Below are positions 57,255 to 64,000 of a stretch of 64,000 bases of DNA, in pieces. Where the stretch lies: assembly GCF_900120175.1 (NCBI RefSeq), contig NZ_FQLF01000002.1, positions 1,612,001 to 1,676,000 on the forward strand, in the 5' to 3' direction. Below the pieces are notes generated by a model. That model was not told the DNA's origin. It made no database searches and saw only the letters and a list, made by a program, of their open reading frames with translations. Numbering within the stretch: position 1 is the stretch's first letter; every line of letters starts with the position of its first letter. Both the position numbers and the translations under genes were made by a program. The DNA comes from Oceanicoccus sp. KOV_DT_Chl (GTDB taxonomy: Bacteria > Pseudomonadota > Gammaproteobacteria > Pseudomonadales > Dasaniaceae).

Positions 57255-58319
57255 TTAGTTAATTTTGGGTTCCAGCTCACCACGATCGTAGCGTTGATAC
57301 ATAGCCTCCAAACCCAGCGCCTGAATTTTTGAAGCATTACCAGCAGTGCCAAACGCTTCGTAACGGGCCACAACAATCGCTTTCATTTCATTGATCGTTT
57401 GCTGCAAATACTTACGCGGATCAAATTCAGACGGATTCTTTGCCATAAACTGACGAATCGCACCAGTAGATGCCAAACGTAAGTCCGTATCGATATTAAT
57501 TTTTCGCACGCCGTGTTTGATACCTTCAACAATCTGCTCAACCGGCACCCCGTAAGTTTCTGGGATTTCACCCCCAAACTCATTGATGATCGCCAACCAC
57601 TCTTGTGGCACTGACGATGAACCATGCATAACCAAGTGCGTACCCGGTATGCGTTTATGAATATCTTTGATGCGATCAATTGCCAGAATGTCACCCGTCG
57701 GTGGACGGGTAAATTTATACGCACCGTGACTGGTACCACAGGCAATCGCCAAGGCATCAACGTGTGTTTTATTGACAAAGTCAGCCGCTTCTTCCGGGTC
57801 AGTCAGCATTTGATCATGAGTCAAAATGCCTTCTGCACCGACACCATCCTCTTCACCGGCTTGGCCAGTTTCCAAAGAACCAAGACAACCCAGTTCACCT
57901 TCTACTGACACACCACAAGCATGTGCCATATCAACAACACGGCGGGTGACATCGACATTATATTCATAGCTTGATGGCGTTTTTCCATCTTCACCCAATG
58001 AGCCGTCCATCATCACTGATGAAAACCCTAACTGGATAGAACGCTGACAAATAGCCGGACTAGTGCCGTGATCCTGATGCATAACCACCGGGATTTCAGG
58101 AAACTCTTCAATCGCTGCCAAAATCATATGCCGTAAAAATGGAGCACCAGCATATTTTCGTGCACCCGCCGAAGCCTGCATGATAACCGGGCTGTTAGTT
58201 TGGCGGGCGGCTTCCATAATAGCCCGGGTTTGTTCCAGATTATTGACGTTAAATGCGGGCACACCGTAGCCGTATTCGGCGGCATGATCGAGCATTTGTC
58301 GCATAGATATCAGAGCCAT
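57255..58319 (-). CDS. fba: Class II fructose-bisphosphate aldolase
   Basis: A 354-residue zinc aldolase of glycolysis and gluconeogenesis. Zinc and catalytic motifs: [34 protein letters not shown] and VMHGSSSVP. The length and sequence fit the class IIB (CbbA-like) form of pseudomonads. It follows pgk by 37 bp with an AAGGAT ribosome site. Confidence 0.97.
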   Translation of the reverse strand: MALISMRQMLDHAAEYGYGVPAFNVNNLEQTRAIMEAARQTNSPVIMQASAGARKYAGAPFLRHMILAAIEEFPEIPVVMHQDHGTSPAICQRSIQLGFSSVMMDGSLGEDGKTPSSYEYNVDVTRRVVDMAHACGVSVEGELGCLGSLETGQAGEEDGVGAEGILTHDQMLTDPEEAADFVNKTHVDALAIACGTSHGAYKFTRPPTGDILAIDRIKDIHKRIPGTHLVMHGSSSVPQEWLAIINEFGGEIPETYGVPVEQIVEGIKHGVRKINIDTDLRLASTGAIRQFMAKNPSEFDPRKYLQQTINEMKAIVVARYEAFGTAGNASKIQALGLEAMYQRYDRGELEPKIN

Positions 58320-58356
58320 GTTTTTATCCTTCTCAGTGCTTTTACTTTTTAATAAT

Positions 58357-59529
58357 TTATTTGGATTTTGCGCGTTGCTCTAACATAGCAACGGCGGGTA
58401 ATACTTTACCTTCTACATATTCCAGGAAGGCGCCACCACCGGTAGAAATATAAGAAACTTTATCAGCAATATTGTATTTATCAATTGCCGCCAGAGTATC
58501 GCCACCACCGGCCAGAGAAAATGCTGCGCTGTTGGCGATGGCTTCACTTAGGGCTTTGGTGCCGGCACCAAATTGATCAAATTCAAACACGCCAACCGGC
58601 CCGTTCCATATAATAGTTTTCGCCTTGGTTAAAATCTCGGCGATCTGCGCTGACGCCTGCGGACCAATATCAAAAATCATATCGTCCTCGCTAACATCCC
58701 CCGCCGCTTTTAATTCGGCTGCAGCTGTTTCTGAAAATACTTTACCGGTAACCACGTCAATCGGAACTGGAATAGCCGTTTTTGCCATTAACGCTTTTGC
58801 ACTATCCAGCAGGTCATGTTCACACAACGATTTACCCACGGGCTTGCCGCTGGCCGCCAAAAAGGTATTGGCGATGCCGCCGCCCACAATCAATTGATCG
58901 ACTTTTTCTGATAAGGCTTCTAACACAGTAAGCTTGGTGGATACCTTGGAGCCACCCACAATCGCCACCATGGGCCGCTCAGGATTTGCCAGCGCTTTTG
59001 ACAACGCTTCCAGCTCACCAGCTAACAGCGGACCCGCACAAGCTACTGGCGCAAACCGGGCTACCCCATGGGTAGACGCTTGTGCACGATGCGCAGTACC
59101 AAACGCATCCATCACAAAAATATCGCACAGGGACGCGTAGGCTTCAGCTAAATCTTCGCTGTCTTTTTTCTCACCCGCATTGAAACGAACATTTTCCAAT
59201 AGCGCTACTTCACCTGCAACCAAATCGACGCCATCGTGCCAATGACTGATTAAGGGTACCTTTCGGTCTAACATTTTTGCCAGATGATCTGCCACTGGCT
59301 GCAGTGAATACTGCTCATCAAATTCACCTTCTGTTGGCCGTCCCAAGTGGGACATGACAATTACTTTTGCACCGGCATTCAAGGCCAATTCAATTGTTGG
59401 TAAGGCCGCACGAATACGCGCATCACTGCTAACTTTGCCATCCTTAATCGGTACATTTAAATCTTCACGAATCAACACGCGTTTACCCGCCAGATCCAGA
59501 TCAGTCATTTTTATTACATTGGTGGACAT
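58357..59529 (-). CDS. pgk: Phosphoglycerate kinase
   Basis: A 390-residue glycolytic kinase with the N-domain substrate motif [24 protein letters not shown]-like [12 protein letters not shown], and the ATP-side motifs [19 protein letters not shown] and [10 protein letters not shown]. It lies between epd and fba, in the order known from pseudomonads and enterics. Confidence 0.98.
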   Translation of the reverse strand: MSTNVIKMTDLDLAGKRVLIREDLNVPIKDGKVSSDARIRAALPTIELALNAGAKVIVMSHLGRPTEGEFDEQYSLQPVADHLAKMLDRKVPLISHWHDGVDLVAGEVALLENVRFNAGEKKDSEDLAEAYASLCDIFVMDAFGTAHRAQASTHGVARFAPVACAGPLLAGELEALSKALANPERPMVAIVGGSKVSTKLTVLEALSEKVDQLIVGGGIANTFLAASGKPVGKSLCEHDLLDSAKALMAKTAIPVPIDVVTGKVFSETAAAELKAAGDVSEDDMIFDIGPQASAQIAEILTKAKTIIWNGPVGVFEFDQFGAGTKALSEAIANSAAFSLAGGGDTLAAIDKYNIADKVSYISTGGGAFLEYVEGKVLPAVAMLEQRAKSK

Positions 59530-59583
59530 TTAATTACTCTCAACTCTTAATTTAATTATTTATCTAACTTGGCTGTTATTATT

Positions 59584-60630
59584 TTAGTTTTTGGTATTCA
59601 GCCACAGTGAAACCACATCCAACATGCGATTTGCATAAGCCCATTCATTATCAAACCACACCAGCACATTGACGATATTGCCACTGACACGGGTTTGCCC
59701 TGCATCGACTATGCCAGAGCGGGGATCATGATTAAAATCACAAGAAGCCAAAGGCTCTTCGCTATAACCAAGAATGTCTATCAAATCACCCTCTGACGCC
59801 TCACGCAACGCATTATTTACAGTTTCCACGCTGACCGGGCTTGCCACTGTCACGGTTAACTCCATTGCCGATACGTTCAGCGTTGGCACTCGCAACGCTC
59901 GCGCCTGAAAGCGACCGTCCAGTTCCGGAATAATACGACCAACACCCGCAGCCAGCCCTGTTTCTACCGGAATAATAGACTGACCTGCGGCCCGGGTTTT
60001 GCGCAAATCCGTATGGTGATAAGCATCAATAACCGGCTGGTCATTCATTGCCGAGTGAATCGTGGTTATCACTCCGGACTGCACGCTAAATACTTGATGC
60101 AACACAGCAATGACCGGCGCGATACCATTACTGGTGCAAGAGGCGGCTGAAGCGATCGTTTCATCGGCCGATAAAATGTGCTCGTTGATACCACAGACAA
60201 TAGGTTTAATCGGTGTGTTACCCGGCTGTGATAACAGCACCTTGCCCGCGCCACGCTGTATATGCTGCTGCAAGGTATCGATGTCATCGTAGTGGCCACT
60301 GCACTCCAGTACTGCATCAATCCGGTGCTGCGACCAATCCAGATCAGCCAGTTTGGTGCAGTGACTAACAGCAATACGATCACCATTAATGCTGAGGCCC
60401 TGCTCTACTGCCGCAATGGTGGCGGGAAAGCGGCCGTGGGTACTGTCATATTTGGTCAAATGAACAATGGTCGCCAGATCAGCGGGTTCATTAATTGCTA
60501 CTACCTGCATCTGCTGGCGATATTCGGATTCATAAAGCGCACGCAACACACAGCGCCCAATGCGACCATAACCATTAATGGCTAAACGAAACACGGGGGC
60601 GCTGTCATCACTGACGGCTGACACAGTCAT
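59584..60630 (-). CDS. epd: Erythrose-4-phosphate dehydrogenase (GAPDH family)
   Basis: A 348-residue GAPDH-family enzyme with the NAD fold INGYGRIGRCVLRAL, catalytic cysteine in SAASCTSNGIAPVI, and IHSAMNDQPVIDAYHH, a segment that fits Epd better than GapA. Epd makes 4-phosphoerythronate for pyridoxal phosphate. The motif has Ser and Gly where GapA/Epd usually have Thr and Cys (SCTTNC), but the nucleophile is kept. It starts 2 bp after the tkt stop. A GapA role cannot be excluded. Confidence 0.88.
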   Translation of the reverse strand: MTVSAVSDDSAPVFRLAINGYGRIGRCVLRALYESEYRQQMQVVAINEPADLATIVHLTKYDSTHGRFPATIAAVEQGLSINGDRIAVSHCTKLADLDWSQHRIDAVLECSGHYDDIDTLQQHIQRGAGKVLLSQPGNTPIKPIVCGINEHILSADETIASAASCTSNGIAPVIAVLHQVFSVQSGVITTIHSAMNDQPVIDAYHHTDLRKTRAAGQSIIPVETGLAAGVGRIIPELDGRFQARALRVPTLNVSAMELTVTVASPVSVETVNNALREASEGDLIDILGYSEEPLASCDFNHDPRSGIVDAGQTRVSGNIVNVLVWFDNEWAYANRMLDVVSLWLNTKN

Positions 60631-60632
60631 AG

Positions 60633-62630
60633 TTATCCCAGCGCGTCGACTACCGCTTCTACCACGGCCTCAACGGTAAAGCCAAAATGCTCCATTAAGT
60701 CTTTAATGGGCGCCGATTCACCAAAGGTTTCCATGCCCACAATGCGACCATCAAGGCCGACATACTTGTACCAGAAATCTTTATGGCCCGCTTCCACCGC
60801 CACTCTGGCCAACACATTACTCGGCAAAACTGACTCGCGATACGCCACATCCTGCGCATCAAATACTGATGTAGAAGGCATCGACACCACGCGAATTTTA
60901 CGGCCTTGCTGTTCCAACTCGGTTTTGGCATCAATAGCTAATTGCACTTCCGAACCGGTGGCAATAATAATCGCATCGGGATCGGTGTCACAGTCGCTGA
61001 GGATATAGGCACCACGGGCGATATTGGCTAACTGCTCATTATCCCGCGGCTGGTGTGCCAGACTCTGACGCGAAAAGATCAACGCACTGGGGCCATCGGT
61101 GCGCTCTAATGCAGCTTTCCAGCTGACTGCAGATTCAACTGCATCACAGGGACGCCAGGTATCTAGCTGTGGCGTAGAACGCAATGAGGTTAATTGCTCT
61201 ACCGGCTGATGGGTAGGGCCGTCTTCACCCAGGCCAATTGAATCATGGGTATAGACGAAAATGACTCGCTGACGCATCAAGGCCGCCATCCGCACCGCAT
61301 TGCGGGCGTATTCCATAAACATCAAAAAGGTTGCTCCATAAGGAATGAAGCCACCATGCAAGGCCATACCATTCATCATGGCCGACATACCAAACTCGCG
61401 CACGCCGTAATAGAGGTAGTTACCGTTGGCATCATCGGCACTCACACCCTTGGAACCACTCCAGATGGTTAAGTTGGAACCCGCCAGGTCAGCGGAGCCG
61501 CCTAGCATTTCTGGCAGCAATGGACCGTAGGCATTCAGGCAATTCTGCGAAGCTTTACGCGACGCTACTGAGGCGCCGTCTTGCTGTAACTGAGCAATAT
61601 AGGCATTGGCTTGCTCGGCGAAATCTTCCGGTAAGTCACCGCTTAAGCGACGGGCTAATTCCAGCGCCAATTCAGGATGCGCTTCGGCATAGGCGTCAAA
61701 GCGTGCATTCCATTCCGCTTCCAGCTTTGCGCCTTTTTCCTTGGCGCTCCAGCCACCATAAATATCGCTGGGTACAAAGAACGGTGCGTGGGACCAGCCA
61801 ATGGTTTCGCGCACTAGCGCTACTTCCGCTTCGCCCAAAGCTGCACCGTGACAATCTTCCTTACCCTGCTTATTCGGTGAGCCTTTACCGATAATGGTTT
61901 TGCAACAAATCAGCGTCGGTTTGCCGGTTTCAGCCTGTGCCGCTTCGATTGCCGCAATGATGGCCTTGGCATCATGACCATCAACCGCAGGGATCACCTG
62001 CCAACCGTAGGACTCAAAACGCTTGGGCGTGTCGTCGGTAAACCAGCCTTCCACTTCACCATCAATAGAGATACCGTTGTCATCATAGAAACAAATTAGC
62101 TTGCCCAAACCCAAAGTACCCGCCAGCGAGCATGCTTCATGGGAGATACCTTCCATCAAGCAGCCATCGCCCAAAAAGGTATAGGTATAGTGGTTAACAA
62201 TCTCGTGACCATCGCGGTTAAATTGCGCTGCCAACACCTTCTCTGCTACCGCCATACCCGCGGCATTTGTAATACCTTGCCCCAGCGGGCCAGTGGTGGT
62301 TTCAACACCGGGAGCGTAACCGTATTCCGGGTGACCCGGTGTTTTCGAGTGCATTTGCCGGAAGTTTTTCAATTCCTCCATCGGCAAGTCATAGCCGCTA
62401 AGGTGGAGTAGCGAGTAGATCAACATTGAGCCATGACCATTGGATAGCACAAAGCGGTCGCGGTCAGCCCAATTGGGATTAGCCGGGTTGTGGCGCAGAT
62501 AATCATTCCACAGCACTTCGGCGATATCTGCCATCCCCATCGGGGCTCCAGGGTGGCCAGAATTGGCCTGTTGAACGGCGTCCATACTAAGGGCGCGGAT
62601 GGCATTAGCTAACTCGCTACGAGAAGGCAT
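60633..62630 (-). CDS. tkt: Transketolase
   Basis: A 665-residue thiamine-diphosphate enzyme of the pentose phosphate pathway. It begins [21 protein letters not shown] and contains [14 protein letters not shown], the ThDP motif GDGCLMEG with VEGWFTDDT nearby, and [25 protein letters not shown] precedes the ATG. It heads the tkt-epd-pgk-fba cluster and faces the divergent sahR-metK genes. Confidence 0.98.
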   Translation of the reverse strand: MPSRSELANAIRALSMDAVQQANSGHPGAPMGMADIAEVLWNDYLRHNPANPNWADRDRFVLSNGHGSMLIYSLLHLSGYDLPMEELKNFRQMHSKTPGHPEYGYAPGVETTTGPLGQGITNAAGMAVAEKVLAAQFNRDGHEIVNHYTYTFLGDGCLMEGISHEACSLAGTLGLGKLICFYDDNGISIDGEVEGWFTDDTPKRFESYGWQVIPAVDGHDAKAIIAAIEAAQAETGKPTLICCKTIIGKGSPNKQGKEDCHGAALGEAEVALVRETIGWSHAPFFVPSDIYGGWSAKEKGAKLEAEWNARFDAYAEAHPELALELARRLSGDLPEDFAEQANAYIAQLQQDGASVASRKASQNCLNAYGPLLPEMLGGSADLAGSNLTIWSGSKGVSADDANGNYLYYGVREFGMSAMMNGMALHGGFIPYGATFLMFMEYARNAVRMAALMRQRVIFVYTHDSIGLGEDGPTHQPVEQLTSLRSTPQLDTWRPCDAVESAVSWKAALERTDGPSALIFSRQSLAHQPRDNEQLANIARGAYILSDCDTDPDAIIIATGSEVQLAIDAKTELEQQGRKIRVVSMPSTSVFDAQDVAYRESVLPSNVLARVAVEAGHKDFWYKYVGLDGRIVGMETFGESAPIKDLMEHFGFTVEAVVEAVVDALG

Positions 62631-62842
62631 CTATTTAGACTCCTGAGATAGGGTATTCATTACGGTGGTATTTGAGGGCGGCTATTTTCCCCTACCGGCG
62701 GCCCCACGGCAATTGCTGAGGGTAAAAAAACTGGCCAATACCGGCTAATTAACGTAATTGCACTCATAAATCCCGAATATCTGGCCGCCGAAAGAATTCT
62801 GCTTGCCTAAATTCGCTACCAGACTCCCAATAAGCCCTCAAA
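62631..62842. other. Divergent promoter region between tkt and sahR
   Basis: About 210 bp without a gene. It holds the tkt promoter on the minus strand and, at its right end, the palindrome listed next. Confidence 0.5.
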
Positions 62843-62870
62843 ATCTATATCGAAATATTTTGATATAGAT
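62843..62870. promoter_or_regulatory. Candidate SahR operator
   Basis: A 28-bp palindrome with 13 of 14 base pairs: left arm ATCTATATCGAAAT, right arm ATTTTGATATAGAT. It lies 27 bp before the sahR ATG and likely covers the promoter. The layout matches an ArsR-family autoregulated operator, and I recall the SahR motif as similar (ATATC/GATAT half-sites). Confidence 0.65.
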
Positions 62871-62896
62871 GCAAAGTGCTGATAGACTCCTCCGCC

Positions 62897-63898
62897 ATGA
62901 CTGAATTATCACCCACAAATGTGACCCCGCTGGTGGCCAACAACACCGACCCGGACGCCCTGCTTGCCTTTTGCAAAGCCAGCGCTGACCAGTTGCGGTT
63001 GGATATTTTGCGGGTACTCAATCGGGATTCCTACGGTGTGCTCGAACTGTGCAGCATCTTTGACACCAAGCAATCGGGCATGAGCCATCACCTGAAAATT
63101 CTCGCCAATGCCGGCCTGGTTAAAACCCGCCGAGAAGGCAATACTATTTTTTATCGTCGCGCCAACCGCAATAACAATTCTGAACTCACTGCCCTACAAC
63201 AGGCCTTGCATCAGGTTATTGATAAGCAACCCAATTGCGAACAGCTACAAGATAAAATTGAACAGGTGCAACACAACCGCGCCGCGAACTCGGAAAACTT
63301 TTTTGCTGAAAACGCAGATAGTTTTCGGCAACAGCAAGAACAAATTGCTGCCTACGAATTGTATGGCCCTAATGCGATTGAAATGATTGGCCGTTGCTTT
63401 GGCAATCAGCGCCATCCCAAAGTGTTAGAAGTTGGACCAGGTGAAGGTGCATTCCTGGCGGAATTATCGCCACGCTTCCAACAAGTCTACGCTCTCGACA
63501 ACTCACAAAAGATGTTAGACAAAGCCACCGTATTTGCTGAGCAAAGCGGCTTATCCAATATCAATTTTATTCAGGGCGATACCAAAGACCCGCAACTCGA
63601 TAACCTCCATGCGGATTGCGCGGTAGTGAATATGGTTTTACATCACACCCCATCTCCTGCTGACATATTTTTCGACTTAGCAAAACTATTAAGAAAAGAC
63701 GGGCAACTATTTGTTACTGATTTATGCAGCCATGATCAGGAGTGGGTGAAAGAATCCTGCGGTGATTTATGGCTGGGCTTTGCCCCGGAAGATTTAACCC
63801 AATGGGCCGCTGCCGCAGGATTTAAAACCGGTGAAAATATTTATCTGGCACAACGCAATGGCTTTCGTGTGCAGATAAGACAGTTCGTAAAAATTTAA
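62897..63898 (+). CDS. sahR: ArsR-family regulator fused to SAM methyltransferase domain (SahR-like)
   Basis: A 333-residue protein. An N-terminal ArsR winged helix (LDILRVLNRDSYGVLELCSIF, then KQSGMSHHLKILANAGLV) is joined to a C-terminal class I methyltransferase domain with the SAM/SAH site VLEVGPGEGAFLAEL near residue 175. In Proteobacteria such SahR proteins sense S-adenosylhomocysteine and control SAM-cycle genes. It precedes metK by 38 bp, supporting that role. The metal-site cysteines of ArsR are not evident. ATG 62897 is chosen over GTG 62876. Confidence 0.85.
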   Translation: MTELSPTNVTPLVANNTDPDALLAFCKASADQLRLDILRVLNRDSYGVLELCSIFDTKQSGMSHHLKILANAGLVKTRREGNTIFYRRANRNNNSELTALQQALHQVIDKQPNCEQLQDKIEQVQHNRAANSENFFAENADSFRQQQEQIAAYELYGPNAIEMIGRCFGNQRHPKVLEVGPGEGAFLAELSPRFQQVYALDNSQKMLDKATVFAEQSGLSNINFIQGDTKDPQLDNLHADCAVVNMVLHHTPSPADIFFDLAKLLRKDGQLFVTDLCSHDQEWVKESCGDLWLGFAPEDLTQWAAAAGFKTGENIYLAQRNGFRVQIRQFVKI

Positions 63899-63936
63899 TT
63901 TAACGTTACAGCATTTTATTATCAGGAGAAGTATCC

Positions 63937-64000
63937 ATGTCAGAGTATTCCGTATTCACATCAGAGTCAGTCTCTGAAGGCCACCCGGATAAAATGGCCG
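63937..64000 (+). CDS. metK: S-adenosylmethionine synthetase, N-terminal fragment
   Basis: Only 21 codons lie in the window. The frame reads SEYSVFTSESVSEGHPDKMA, the very conserved start of MetK, after an AGGAG ribosome site. It probably forms an operon with sahR. MetK makes SAM from methionine and ATP. Confidence 0.95.
   Translation, partial: MSEYSVFTSESVSEGHPDKMA

Overview
The window is a stretch of gammaproteobacterial chromosome. Gene content and order strongly resemble Pseudomonas and its relatives (Pseudomonadales or Cellvibrionales): argH/algZ-algR-hemC-hemD; cyaA, lptM-lysA-dapF-DUF484-xerC-yigB; sutA; glnK-amtB; ubiK-comM; ubiI-ubiH-pepP-ygfB facing TIGR02449-zapA-6S RNA-fau; ilvA/rpiA; D2HGDH/serA; fba-pgk-epd-tkt facing sahR-metK. 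No rRNA, tRNA, CRISPR array or intact transposase gene was seen. The species cannot be named from sequence reading alone; a marine or aquatic lineage is only a guess.

Layout. 1-5 kb: heme synthesis genes, the AlgZ/AlgR two-component pair, argH and a small toxin-antitoxin module. 5-15 kb: cyaA and the lysine/diaminopimelate, XerC and HAD block, ending in sutA. 15-32 kb: a nitrogen block with two PII genes around amtB, a TorF-type porin, a secreted glycine-rich protein, the urea ABC transporter urtABCDE and the urease operon ureDABCEFG. Candidate sigma-54 promoters, each with an NtrC-like site about 110 bp upstream, precede urtA and ureD. 32-36 kb: ubiK, comM, a PocR-domain hybrid histidine kinase and a TrhA/hemolysin III protein. 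36.4-40.4 kb: an AT-richer accessory island between two diverged copies of one repeat in opposite orientation. 40.4-51.4 kb: ubiquinone hydroxylases, pepP, ygfB, zapA, 6S RNA, fau, ilvA, rpiA and a chemoreceptor with a FliA-type promoter. 51.5-64 kb: an FHA-EAL protein, serine synthesis (serA with its D-2-hydroxyglutarate dehydrogenase partner), central carbon genes and the SAM-cycle pair sahR-metK.

The most important technical observation is that seven otherwise conserved genes (algZ twice, cyaA, the glycine-rich protein, urtA, ureF, ureC, ubiI) are each interrupted by loss of exactly one base in a short homopolymer run. Adding one base back restores a family-like protein in every case. This looks like systematic homopolymer under-calling in the assembly rather than gene decay, so these genes are annotated as full-length loci with a frameshift note.

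The most interesting biology is the NtrC/sigma-54 logic of the urea genes, a candidate small RNA between torF and the PII gene, a structured leader on the PocR kinase that hides its ribosome binding site, the near-perfect palindrome in front of sahR-metK, a 30-residue hydrophobic protein near 46.8 kb, and the repeat-bracketed island.
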